From an uncultured Actinomycetes bacterium (GTDB lineage: Bacteria > Actinomycetota > Acidimicrobiia > Acidimicrobiales > Microtrichaceae): DNA of 64,000 bases. Every line of letters begins with the position of its first letter. Position 1 is the stretch's first letter. Of this stretch, positions 25,265 to 32,541 are shown piece by piece. The notes below the pieces were generated by a model, which was not told where the DNA came from, searched no databases, and was given only the letters and a program-made list of their open reading frames with translations. The translations under genes and the position numbers were made by a program. The stretch spans positions 22,052 to 86,051 of the forward strand of contig CAINRS010000140.1 in NCBI GenBank assembly GCA_903852755.1, read 5' to 3'.

Positions 25265-26529
25265 GCGACGCCGGGGGGAACCCCGAACTCCCACACTCGG
25301 GCAGGGCGGCGGACGAGATCCTGGCCGGGGTCCGGGCCGAGCGCGCCGGTGACCTGGACTGGCGTGGCGGCCGGGCGTTCTCCTTGGTCTACAACGTCGA
25401 CGACCCCGAGCTCGAGCGCCTCCAGCACGAGATCGCCGGCATCCTCCTGCACGAGAACGCACTCAATCCGTTCCGGTACCGGACGCTGCTGCGCATGGAG
25501 GCCGAGCTGCTCTCCTTCGCCCGGTCGTTGTTCGGCGCGGGGGCCGCAGCCCTGTCGTCCGGGGGCACCGAGTCGATCTTCCTCGCGGTGCTGACGGCTC
25601 GCGAGGAGGCGGCGGCACGCGGCGTCGGCGACCCGCAGGTCGTCGCCGCGTCCACGGCGCACCCGGCGTTCGCCAAGGCCTGTCACTACCTCGGCCTGGA
25701 GCTGACCCTCCTCCCGGTCGACGCCGGCGGCCGCGCCGATCCCGATCGCTTCGCCACCGAGGTCTCCGACCGGACGGCGCTCGTGGTCGGGAGCGCCCCC
25801 TGCTACCCGTACGGGGTGGTCGACCCGATCCCGGAGCTGGCGGCGATCGCCGTGGACGCCGGCACGCTCTGCCACGTGGATGCCTGCCTCGGGGGGTACC
25901 TCCTCCCGTTCTGGGAACGACTCGACCAGCCGGTTCCGCAGTGGGACTTCCGCGTCGAGGGCGTCACCTCGCTGTCTGCGGACATCCACAAGTACGGATA
26001 CAGCTACAAGGGCGCGTCCACCATCCTCTATCGGGACCGCGAGCTCCAGCAGCGCCAACTGTTCATGTACGACTCCTGGCCAGGGGGGCTCTACGCGTCG
26101 ATGTCCGCGGCCGGGACCCGTCCCGGCGCTCCGATCGCCGGGGCCTGGGCCACGATGGTCCACCTCGGCGAGCAGGGCTACCTGCGGCTCGCCCGTCGGG
26201 TGCTGACCGCCACCGAGGGGTTCCGTGCCGCCGTCGAGGGAGTGGACGGCCTCCGCATCACGGGCGAGCCCGACCTGTCGATCTTCGAGTTCGGGGCCGA
26301 TCGCGACGCCGTGGACCCGCCCGACATCGGGGCGGTGGGCGACGCGATGGACGAACGGGGTTGGAACCTGGACCGTCAGCAGGGAGGCCTCCACGTGATG
26401 CTGTCCCCGGGGCACGACCGCGTGGTCGAGGACTTCGCCGGCGACCTGGCTGCCTCGGTCGACGAGGCCCGGGCCGGGAGGGTGGCAACCGGAAGCGGGC
26501 TCGCCTACGGAGGCGTGGTCGACGAGTGA
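25261..26529 (+). CDS. PLP-dependent decarboxylase/lyase, sphingosine-1-phosphate lyase-like
   Basis: The 422-residue group II PLP enzyme fold shows SSGGTESIFLAVLTA (PLP phosphate site), HVDACLGGYLLPFWE (PLP-ring Asp) and SADIHKYGYSYKGAS, where K244 in the HKYG motif is the probable Schiff-base Lys. The HKYG.x.KG pattern and the aligned length are closest to sphingosine-1-phosphate lyases rather than glutamate decarboxylases. There is no N-terminal membrane helix, as in soluble bacterial homologues. GTG 25261 overlaps the DUF3151 stop; GTG 25258 is equally in frame. The stop overlaps mobA. The bacterial substrate is uncertain. Confidence 0.85.
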   Translation: MSDAGGNPELPHSGRAADEILAGVRAERAGDLDWRGGRAFSLVYNVDDPELERLQHEIAGILLHENALNPFRYRTLLRMEAELLSFARSLFGAGAAALSSGGTESIFLAVLTAREEAAARGVGDPQVVAASTAHPAFAKACHYLGLELTLLPVDAGGRADPDRFATEVSDRTALVVGSAPCYPYGVVDPIPELAAIAVDAGTLCHVDACLGGYLLPFWERLDQPVPQWDFRVEGVTSLSADIHKYGYSYKGASTILYRDRELQQRQLFMYDSWPGGLYASMSAAGTRPGAPIAGAWATMVHLGEQGYLRLARRVLTATEGFRAAVEGVDGLRITGEPDLSIFEFGADRDAVDPPDIGAVGDAMDERGWNLDRQQGGLHVMLSPGHDRVVEDFAGDLAASVDEARAGRVATGSGLAYGGVVDE

Positions 26530-27116
26530 GGCTCGACCACTGGTCGGCTGCGGTCCTGTGCGGGGGGCGTTCGACCCGGATGGGGTCGGACAAGGCGCTG
26601 CTGCCGGGGCCGGACGGACCGTGGGCCGCCGGGGTCGCCGCAGCGATCCGGGCCGCCGGGATCGACGACGTCAGCTTCGTCGGTGGTGACGCAACGGCGC
26701 TCGCTGTCCACGGGCCGGTGATCGAGGACGACGATCCCGGTGCCGGTCCCCTCGCTGCCGTCGCGACGTTCGCCCGCCGGCGCCCGGGGCGGTCGATCCT
26801 CGTGTGCGCCTGCGACCTGCCCGCGCTCGACGCCCCGTCGCTCCGTCCGCTGCTCGAAGCGGTCGAACGCGGGGACCGCGGTGTCACGCCGCTGGTCGAG
26901 GGGCGTCCGGCGTGGTCGGTCCTGGCCCTCTCGGCAGGCGGTGCAGCTGCGGTCTGCGTGGCGGTCGAGGCCGGCGCGAGGGCGCTCCACGAGGGAGCCG
27001 CCGCTGCGGGTGTGGTCGGGCTCGACCTTCCGGTCCGACCGTTCGTGGACGTCGACACCCCGGGGGAGGGCACAGGCCGTGGTCCGGTTCCGCCGGAGCC
27101 GTGCACCGAGGGGTAG
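26526..27116 (+). CDS. mobA: Molybdenum cofactor guanylyltransferase (MobA-like)
   Basis: The 196-residue nucleotidyltransferase has the N-terminal signature AVLCGGRSTRMGSDKALL, the GTP-binding loop of MobA. DDDPGAGPLAAV and CACDLPALD follow in the expected positions. MobA converts molybdopterin cofactor to its guanine-dinucleotide form. GTG 26526 overlaps the upstream stop (GTGA). MobA and CTP-type MocA share this fold, so the nucleotide is not fully certain, but GGxSxRMGxDK favours MobA. No other Moco genes are nearby. Confidence 0.85.
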   Translation: MRLDHWSAAVLCGGRSTRMGSDKALLPGPDGPWAAGVAAAIRAAGIDDVSFVGGDATALAVHGPVIEDDDPGAGPLAAVATFARRRPGRSILVCACDLPALDAPSLRPLLEAVERGDRGVTPLVEGRPAWSVLALSAGGAAAVCVAVEAGARALHEGAAAAGVVGLDLPVRPFVDVDTPGEGTGRGPVPPEPCTEG

Positions 27117-27119
27117 CGT
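27114..27119 (+). promoter_or_regulatory. -10 element (TAGCGT) of a leaderless promoter, overlapping a stop codon
   Basis: TAGCGT lies 6 nt before GTG 27126; its TAG is the mobA stop. Confidence 0.6.
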
Positions 27120-27125
27120 GGAGAT

Positions 27126-27449
27126 GTGGTCGTGCCGGTCCCCGAGGTGAGCGTCGACGAGTTCGCAGCTGCGGTCGAGCTGGGCGCCACGGTGCTCGAC
27201 GTCCGCACCGCCGAGGAGGTCGCAGAGGTGCGTGTGCCCGGGGTCGTCCACGTGCCGCTCGACGAACTCCCGGATCGAATCGACGACGTCCCCGACGCCT
27301 CGCCGCTGTACGTCATCTGCAGGAGCGGTGCGAGGAGCGCCCGGGCCTGCGAGTTCCTCGGTGGAGCCGGCCGGACGGCGGTCAACGTCGCCGGGGGGAC
27401 GCTCGCGTGGGTGGAGTCGGGGAGGGACGTCGAGCGCGGTCCCGTGTGA
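27126..27449 (+). CDS. Rhodanese-like domain protein
   Basis: The 107-residue single rhodanese domain has the active-site loop CRSGARS (Cys about residue 69), matching the six-residue loop of sulfurtransferases. ATVLDVRTAEEV is the conserved first motif and AVNVAGGTLAW the C-terminal signature. It is likely a cytoplasmic sulfur-transfer protein or persulfide carrier. It lies between mobA and an RNase D gene with its own leaderless-type promoter, so a role in molybdopterin sulfuration is tempting but not shown. Confidence 0.9.
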   Translation: MVVPVPEVSVDEFAAAVELGATVLDVRTAEEVAEVRVPGVVHVPLDELPDRIDDVPDASPLYVICRSGARSARACEFLGGAGRTAVNVAGGTLAWVESGRDVERGPV

Positions 27450-27470
27450 CCGGCCGTCAGGGGTGAGCAC

Positions 27471-28649
27471 GTGACGGATGAGCGGGTGTCGTCGGTCGGA
27501 CACGAGTTCATCGATGACGACCGGTCGTTCCGGGCGCTGGTCGACCGTCTCGGTGCCGCCGATCGGTACGCGATCGACACCGAGTTCCACCGCGAGCGCA
27601 CGTACTTCCCGCAGGTCGCGGTGGTGCAGCTCGCCGATGCCCACGGGACCGTGGTGGTCGACGCCCTCGCCGTCGACCTCACTCCGCTGGCCGCCGTCCT
27701 CCGCGGACCGGGTACTGCGGTCGTCCACGCCGCCCGACAGGACCTCGAGGTGCTGGACCGGGCGTGCGGCACGGTGCCGACGACGATCTTCGACACGCAG
27801 GTGGCTGCTGGGTTCCTGGGCTACACCACTCCATCGCTGGCGACGCTGCTCGAGCGGGAGCTCGGGGTGCAGACCGCGAAGGCCGACCGCCTGACGGACT
27901 GGCTCCAGCGTCCACTGACCGAGGCCCAGCTCGACTACGCGGCCGCCGATGTCGCCCACCTGCTCGAGCTGCACGACCGGCTGGTCGACCAGCTCGATGC
28001 GCGCGACCGGATGCCGTGGGTCGCCGAGGCCTGCGCAGAGCTCCGCGACGAGGATCGAGGACCCCGGGTCCCGGAGGATGCCTGGCGCAGGATCAAGGAG
28101 ATCCGACACCTCCGGGGCTCGTCACTGGCGATCGCACAGGCCGTGGCCGCGTGGCGGGAGCGGCGGGCTGCGGAGTCCGACCTCACACCCCGGTTCGTGA
28201 TGTCGGATCTCGCGGTGGTGTCGATCGCGTCGAGCGCCCCGACCACCGACGAGCAGCTCCGGTCCCTGCGGGGGGTCGACGGTCGGGCACTGCGCAACGG
28301 TGCCGCCGAGGATCTGCTCGCCGTCGTCGCATCCGCACGCCGGACCACGCCGGCTCGTGCGACGCCCCGCTCCGGGCCGGAGCTCCCGGCCGAGCTCCGG
28401 CCGGCGCTGCCGCTGATCGCTGCGTGGGTCACCCAGCAGGCGAAGGACCTGGATCTCGAGACGGCGATCCTGGCCACCAGGTCCGACATCGAGGACCTGC
28501 TCCGGGGAGCGCCCGAGGCGAGGTTGGCATCAGGGTGGCGATCGGAGCTCGTGGGCGGTCCGATCCGCCGGTTGCTGGCAGGCGAGGCGGCACTCGTGTT
28601 CGCCCGCGGTGAGGGCCTGGTCCTCCGGGACGTCGCCGGGTCGGCCTGA
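27471..28649 (+). CDS. rnd: Ribonuclease D-type 3'-5' exonuclease
   Basis: The 392-residue protein has the DEDD-type exonuclease domain: AIDTEFHRERTYFPQVAVVQLAD (Exo I, D and E), VVHAARQDLEVL (Exo II), and LDYAAADVAHLLEL (Exo III, Tyr-type). An HRDC domain follows (WRRIKEIRHLRGSSLAIAQAVAAWRERRA), then a second helical C-terminal region. This is the architecture of actinobacterial RNase D, which trims tRNA and other RNA 3' ends. The start is GTG 21 nt after the rhodanese stop. It is convergent with the DUF1634 gene. Confidence 0.93.
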   Translation: MTDERVSSVGHEFIDDDRSFRALVDRLGAADRYAIDTEFHRERTYFPQVAVVQLADAHGTVVVDALAVDLTPLAAVLRGPGTAVVHAARQDLEVLDRACGTVPTTIFDTQVAAGFLGYTTPSLATLLERELGVQTAKADRLTDWLQRPLTEAQLDYAAADVAHLLELHDRLVDQLDARDRMPWVAEACAELRDEDRGPRVPEDAWRRIKEIRHLRGSSLAIAQAVAAWRERRAAESDLTPRFVMSDLAVVSIASSAPTTDEQLRSLRGVDGRALRNGAAEDLLAVVASARRTTPARATPRSGPELPAELRPALPLIAAWVTQQAKDLDLETAILATRSDIEDLLRGAPEARLASGWRSELVGGPIRRLLAGEAALVFARGEGLVLRDVAGSA

Positions 28650-28654
28650 ACGAG

Positions 28655-28677
28655 GGCCGGCTGAGGCTCAGGCGGCC
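28655..28677. terminator. Inverted repeat at convergent 3' ends of rnd and DUF1634
   Basis: GGCCG-g-CTGAG faces CTCAG-g-CGGCC around a single central G: ten paired positions and one mismatch. It overlaps the last bases of the minus-strand gene and fits a bidirectional terminator. Confidence 0.5.
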
Positions 28678-28952
28678 GTGACCACGAGTCCGACGGAGAT
28701 CACCGCGAGGATGGCGAACGGGATCCAGGCGAAGGTACGGTCGCCCCGCCGGATCCAGCGGATCCCGAGCCACGTCAGCCGGACCACCGGGACGAGGGCC
28801 ACCACTGCCACTGCGACGACGGCGAGCGTGTGGTCGACCGGCTCCGGCAGCACCACGGCGGTCGCGGCGAGCACCCCAGTCGCCACTGCGGCGGCCCGCA
28901 GGAGCCGCGCAGCGGTCTCGAACCGGCCCTGACGAGGATCGTTGCTCACCAC
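28668..28952 (-). CDS. DUF1634 membrane protein
   Basis: The 94-residue protein has three hydrophobic helices: ATGVLAATAVVL, a long VAVVALVPVVRL, and a C-terminal ISVGLVVTAA. The FETAARLLRAAAVATG opening and the WLGIRW motif fit DUF1634, a family commonly encoded next to TauE/SafE exporters. That is exactly the case here, with the exporter gene ending 7 nt upstream. GTG 28952 or 28949 is the start; a GGTGAG motif sits just before. It is probably an accessory subunit of the exporter. Confidence 0.75.
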   Translation of the reverse strand: MVSNDPRQGRFETAARLLRAAAVATGVLAATAVVLPEPVDHTLAVVAVAVVALVPVVRLTWLGIRWIRRGDRTFAWIPFAILAVISVGLVVTAA

Positions 28953-28959
28953 GGCCGGC

Positions 28960-29796
28960 TCACCACCACGCCCTGAGCGCGACGACGACGGCGACGAGGA
29001 CCAGCAGGCTCGCAGCGACTCGCCTGGCGACCGGCGGGGAGATCCGACCCTGGACCACAGCACCGAGCGCGCCGCCGGCGAGAGCACCCACGAGCACGGC
29101 CGCAGCCGGGTCTGCGTCGATCCGGCCCTGTCCGGCGAACACGGCGAGTCCGGCGGTCGCGGTGATGCCGAGCGTGAACGACGTGGTGGCGGCGGCGACC
29201 CGCACGGGGACGTGCATGAGTTCGCTCAGCGTCGGCGTCTTCAGGAAGCCGCCACCGACTCCGGACAGCCCGGCGACCAGTCCCGCCACCGACGACGCCA
29301 CCAGTCCCGGTGCCAACCGGCGGGCGTGGTACGGAACGGCTGCGCCGTCGAGCTCGTAGCTCCCACCGAGGGTGCCGGGCCACTCACCGCCGGAGTCTCC
29401 GCTGAACGCTGCCTCGGGTTGGTTCCGGACACCGGTGCGGGTGAGTCCCGACACAGCGCCGACGAGCGCCGCTCCGGCGAGGACTCCTGCGAGCAGCCGG
29501 TCGGGCAGCCCGACCGAGAGGAGTGCGCCGACCACGGCTCCGGCCGATGCGGGCAGCTCGATCGACACGCCCAGTCGGTGGTGCACCAGGTTGTTGCGGA
29601 GCTGCCTCGACGCCGCCGCGAGCGAGGATCCGCCCACGGCGACGAGTCCCAACGGGGCGGCGTCGACCGGGGCCATCCCCAGAGCGACGAGTGCGGGGAC
29701 CAGCAGCGTCGCGCCCCCGATCCCTCCGTTGGTCCCGAGCGCAGCGGCGATGGCTGCGAGGGCGGCGAGCGCAGCTGGGGAGTCGGGGACGGTCAC
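28960..29796 (-). CDS. TauE/SafE family sulfite/anion exporter
   Basis: The 278-residue membrane protein has about eight helices arranged as two repeats. The family's Gly-rich repeats are seen as GTNGGIGGATLLVPAL near residue 22 and GLSGVGGGFLKTPTL near 176. Members export sulfite, sulfoacetate or related small anions, or act in thiol/metal homeostasis. The central loop (QPEAAFSGDSGGEWPGT) is hydrophilic and longer than usual. The start is GTG 29796, with a minus-strand TAGGGT about 50 nt upstream. It forms a two-gene unit with DUF1634. Confidence 0.85.
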   Translation of the reverse strand: MTVPDSPAALAALAAIAAALGTNGGIGGATLLVPALVALGMAPVDAAPLGLVAVGGSSLAAASRQLRNNLVHHRLGVSIELPASAGAVVGALLSVGLPDRLLAGVLAGAALVGAVSGLTRTGVRNQPEAAFSGDSGGEWPGTLGGSYELDGAAVPYHARRLAPGLVASSVAGLVAGLSGVGGGFLKTPTLSELMHVPVRVAAATTSFTLGITATAGLAVFAGQGRIDADPAAAVLVGALAGGALGAVVQGRISPPVARRVAASLLVLVAVVVALRAWW

Positions 29797-29844
29797 GGTC
29801 GGGGGTGCCTGCGCCCGGTCGGTCCGGAGCGGGCCACCGGCACG

Positions 29845-29850
29845 ACCCTA
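29845..29850 (-). promoter_or_regulatory. -10 element (TAGGGT) for the TauE/DUF1634 pair
   Basis: TAGGGT on the minus strand gives a predicted leader of about 40 nt before GTG 29796. Confidence 0.4.
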
Positions 29851-29892
29851 CCGGCGGTCCGGCTTCGACGTGAACGGCGCGACGCCGAGGGC

Positions 29893-29898
29893 TACTAT
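29893..29898 (+). promoter_or_regulatory. -10 element (TACTAT) for the acidic small protein
   Basis: TACTAT predicts a start near 29905, leaving a leader of about 137 nt to GTG 30042. Confidence 0.5.
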
Positions 29899-29909
29899 CC
29901 GCAACGGTG

Positions 29910-29935
29910 TCCGCCCCACGCCGGTCCGGGGCGGA
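29910..29935 (+). other. Stem-loop in a long 5' leader
   Basis: Perfect 8-nt arms (29910-29917 and 29928-29935) with a 10-nt loop lie at the very start of the predicted 137-nt leader. I recognise no known riboswitch class. Confidence 0.45.
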
Positions 29936-30041
29936 GGACGATGCCGGGGCGTCCCGGTGCCGGGCCGGTGCAGCACTGGGAGCGGGTCGAGCCGGACACC
30001 GGGCCGACGATTCGGGAACCGTCGAGAATCTGGAGCGCAGC

Positions 30042-30353
30042 GTGAAGAAGGGTCGCCACCGTCGCTACGAGGAGGCCAGGGCGCTCAAGCGGGGCCCGGA
30101 CCTCGACATCGAGTCGATCCTCGACGACCTCTCCTCCGACGGTCCGGCCCGCCCGTCCGGCGACCCCGACGACTTCGACGTCCTCGAGGCCGACGGTCCG
30201 CGCAGCTCGTCCGGATCGGGGGACGACGACCTCGACGACTGGGACAACCCCGACGACACCGACGACCCCGACGACACCGACGACACCGTCGTGACCGATG
30301 AGACCGGCGGCGGTGAACCCGCAGGCGATCCCGGGGGCGACGAGGACGACTGA
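30042..30353 (+). CDS. Small protein with basic N-terminus and Asp-rich repeat tail
   Basis: The 103-residue protein opens with a basic helix (KKGRHRRYEEARALKRG), followed by a D/E-rich region ending in near-repeats of DDTDDPDDTDD. It is predicted to be largely disordered. No domain is recognised. GTG 30042 is preferred because GGAG lies 7 nt upstream and the basic helix starts there. An alternative GTG at 29907, 9 nt after a TACTAT -10, would add 45 residues. The charge-split design suggests RNA, ribosome or DNA interaction, but that is inference. Confidence 0.6.
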   Translation: MKKGRHRRYEEARALKRGPDLDIESILDDLSSDGPARPSGDPDDFDVLEADGPRSSSGSGDDDLDDWDNPDDTDDPDDTDDTVVTDETGGGEPAGDPGGDEDD

Positions 30354-30357
30354 TCCG

Positions 30358-30377
30358 TCCCCGGGGTTCCCCGGGGA
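30358..30377. terminator. Perfect stem-loop between convergent genes
   Basis: TCCCCGGGG and its exact complement are separated by two bases in the 31-nt gap between convergent genes. This is the strongest terminator-like hairpin seen in this part of the window. Confidence 0.6.
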
Positions 30378-30384
30378 GTCCGGT

Positions 30385-31128
30385 TCAGCGTGAGCGGGGG
30401 TGGGGGAGCCAGGTGACCGGCACGTCCGGGTCCTCGGTCGGCTCCAGTCCGAGTTCGACGAGCAGTCGCTCGTAGACGACCTCACCCACCAGCTCGACGA
30501 TGTCGTCCCGCAGCGCGAGCGCCACCGGCTCGTGGCCGACGAAGGCGTCGGGGGCATCCGTGCACCACCAGTGGAACCCCTCGCCGCCCTCGCCCCAGTC
30601 CCGGCGCTTCCACTCCCGCAGCACGTGCGTGGTGTGTCCCACGTCGTCGTCGTGGTACTCGAAGCGGAGCGGGACCTGCCAGCAGACCTCGGGCTTCCAG
30701 TCGAGCGGTCGCTCACCGGCGACGAGGGCGGCCAGGTGCAGTGCGCAGCCGGTCCCGGGCCCGAAGTCCGGTCCGTTCAGGAAGATGCAGGCCCCTTCGT
30801 GGACGATCGTCGTCCAGTTCCCCTCTCCGTCCTTGGTGAGCGCGTCCTCCGGTCGCTCGACGACGTCGGCGTGCTGCCACAGTTCACGGGGGAGCCGGCG
30901 GGCGGCGGCGCGCACGCGCCGTCGGTCGGCCTTGTCGGCGAAGTGGGCCCCGAACGAGCAGCACCCTTGTCCGAGCTCCGTGGCGTCGACGTCGAGCACG
31001 CCGTGGCACCCCCGCCCGAAGATGCACGTCCAGTTGCTGGCGAGGAAGGTTGCGTCGAACATCCACGTGTCGCCGCCGTGGTCGAACGAGACCCACTGCC
31101 TGCTCGTCGCGTCGCTCGTCGGATCCAC
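30385..31128 (-). CDS. Cys-rich protein resembling YkgJ-type metal/Fe-S cluster proteins
   Basis: The 247-residue protein has at least six Cys in a spacing that recalls the YkgJ cysteine-cluster family. They occur in CIFGRGCHG, then GCC, then ACIFLNGPDFGPGTGCALH and VCWQVPLR. YkgJ proteins carry CxxCC...C.F...C patterns thought to bind zinc or an Fe-S cluster. The match is by pattern only. GTG 31128 is chosen because a TACGCT -10 lies 7 nt upstream, predicting a leaderless message; an upstream extension lacks support. Function is unknown. Confidence 0.6.
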   Translation of the reverse strand: MDPTSDATSRQWVSFDHGGDTWMFDATFLASNWTCIFGRGCHGVLDVDATELGQGCCSFGAHFADKADRRRVRAAARRLPRELWQHADVVERPEDALTKDGEGNWTTIVHEGACIFLNGPDFGPGTGCALHLAALVAGERPLDWKPEVCWQVPLRFEYHDDDVGHTTHVLREWKRRDWGEGGEGFHWWCTDAPDAFVGHEPVALALRDDIVELVGEVVYERLLVELGLEPTEDPDVPVTWLPHPRSR

Positions 31129-31135
31129 GGGTCGC

Positions 31136-31141
31136 AGCGTA
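31136..31141 (-). promoter_or_regulatory. -10 element (TACGCT) of a leaderless promoter
   Basis: TACGCT on the minus strand lies 7 nt before GTG 31128. Confidence 0.55.
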
Positions 31142-31219
31142 GCGAGGCGTACGGGTGGTGACGGGCACGTGACCCGGTCCTCCGTCGTGGAGGTCGCGGC
31201 CGTCGTCGCCCGGACGTGG

Positions 31220-31225
31220 TAGGTG
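31220..31225 (+). promoter_or_regulatory. -10-like element (TAGGTG) before a small gene
   Basis: TAGGTG lies 6 nt before GTG 31232. It lacks the final consensus T, so it is weaker than its neighbours. Confidence 0.4.
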
Positions 31226-31231
31226 TTTCGT

Positions 31232-31426
31232 GTGGCCGACATCGACGACATCCGGAGTCGGCTCGAGGTCATCGCCGAGGAGCTGACCGAGCTGATCCTC
31301 GACGGGCTCCGCTCGTCCGTGGAGGAGGGGCGATCGGACCCCGGGCCGACGGAGAAGCGGCTGTCCCGGGCCCGGCGGTCGGTCGAGAAGGCAGCGGCGA
31401 TCCTGGGACCCGTCCCGGAGGACTGA
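31232..31426 (+). CDS. Small helical hypothetical protein (64 aa)
   Basis: Two amphipathic helices are predicted (IDDIRSRLEVIAEELTELILDGL and a basic RLSRARRSVEKAAAIL), joined by an acidic/Pro linker. No family is recognised. GTG 31232 is preferred over GTG 31223 because of the TAGGTG -10 six nt upstream. It ends 4 nt before the stop of a convergent LOG-family gene. Confidence 0.5.
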   Translation: MADIDDIRSRLEVIAEELTELILDGLRSSVEEGRSDPGPTEKRLSRARRSVEKAAAILGPVPED

Positions 31427-31430
31427 CGAT

Positions 31431-32435
31431 TCAGCAGTCGTCGAGTGCGCGCACCAGGGCGTGGAGCCGTCCGTGCCGAGCCCGGACGAACTCGAACCGG
31501 AGCCGCGGCAGGTCGACGTGGTCGTCGTCGCGACGCTCCTGCGCCGACGGGCCACAGCGTTCGATCCTGCCCTGTGCGATCAGGTCCGCGAACTCCCCAC
31601 CGAGCCGGTCGATGCACTCGTCCGGGACGTCATGGGAGAGCCGGATCACGAGGTGCCGGTCGACGTGGCGCACCGAGTGGAACACCCGGTAGAAGCTCGT
31701 GATGTAGGAGCACGCGTCCGCGACGTCCGAGGTGATGTGGAACAGGTGGAGGTCGGCAGCGTCGATCAGTCCGGCGTCGAGCAGTTCCACCTCGAGGAAG
31801 TGCCGGAACGATCGCCAGTAGGCGTCGCCGGGCGGCTCGAGCAGGACCACCGGGCCCGGGGTCTCGCGCCCGGTCTGGAGGAGCGTCAGGAGCTCGAAGG
31901 CCTCGTCCATCGTGCCGAAGCCCCCGGGCAGCAGGACGTAGGCGTCGGCCGCTCGCATGAACGCGAGCTTGCGGTTGAAGAAGTACCGGAAGCTCACGGA
32001 CTTCGGGTCGCCGGCGAGCGGGTTGGCATCGACGGGCTCGAAGGGCAGTTCGATGGTGACACCGAAGGACCTCTCGGTCCCTGCACCCTCGACCCCGGCG
32101 GTCATGATCCCCGGGCCGCCGCCGGTGATCACCATCCAGCCCTCCGCTGCGATCTGCTCGCCGAACACCCGGGCGGCCTCGTAGGCGGCCTCCCCCGGCC
32201 GGGTACGGGCCGAACCGAAGATCGCAACCTTCCGGACCGACCGGTACGGGGCGAACGCCGTCGCGCTGCGGAGCTGCTCGTCGAGCGTCCTGACGGCGAT
32301 CTTCAGGTCGAGCCGTTCGACACCGGCGTCCGCGAAGTCGAGGGCCCCGGCCACGAGCCGTCCGACCAGCGTCCGGTCGCGTCGTACCCCCCGCGCATCG
32401 AGCAGCGCTGCGATTTCGGGGGGCAGGTCCTCCAC
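31431..32435 (-). CDS. LOG family (TIGR00730-like) Rossmann-fold nucleotide-binding protein
   Basis: The 334-residue protein carries the two hallmark motifs of the lysine-decarboxylase-like/LOG family: GGGPGIM (nucleotide binding) and PGGFGTMDE (PGGxGTxxE catalytic motif). Characterised relatives hydrolyse cytokinin riboside monophosphates or other nucleoside monophosphates to free base and ribose phosphate. Compared with short LOGs (about 190 residues), it has roughly 75 extra N-terminal and 90 extra C-terminal residues, as in the longer bacterial subgroup. GTG 32435 has a TAGCGT -10 6 nt upstream. The true substrate is unknown. Confidence 0.88.
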   Translation of the reverse strand: MEDLPPEIAALLDARGVRRDRTLVGRLVAGALDFADAGVERLDLKIAVRTLDEQLRSATAFAPYRSVRKVAIFGSARTRPGEAAYEAARVFGEQIAAEGWMVITGGGPGIMTAGVEGAGTERSFGVTIELPFEPVDANPLAGDPKSVSFRYFFNRKLAFMRAADAYVLLPGGFGTMDEAFELLTLLQTGRETPGPVVLLEPPGDAYWRSFRHFLEVELLDAGLIDAADLHLFHITSDVADACSYITSFYRVFHSVRHVDRHLVIRLSHDVPDECIDRLGGEFADLIAQGRIERCGPSAQERRDDDHVDLPRLRFEFVRARHGRLHALVRALDDC

Positions 32436-32441
32436 ATCGTG

Positions 32442-32447
32442 ACGCTA
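32442..32447 (-). promoter_or_regulatory. -10 element (TAGCGT) of a leaderless promoter for the LOG gene
   Basis: TAGCGT on the minus strand lies 6 nt before GTG 32435. Confidence 0.6.
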
Positions 32448-32541
32448 CTCCCGGACGCTGTCGGCGGAGTGCCACCTCCCCGGCCGGGCACCGTGGGAGA
32501 CTCTCCGCTCCGAGCGCGAGGGCCTCACGACGGGCGAGGAG

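Noticed and set aside
29907..30041. Known riboswitch in the long leader
   Set aside because: Only one simple hairpin is visible; no conserved core of a described riboswitch class could be recognised.
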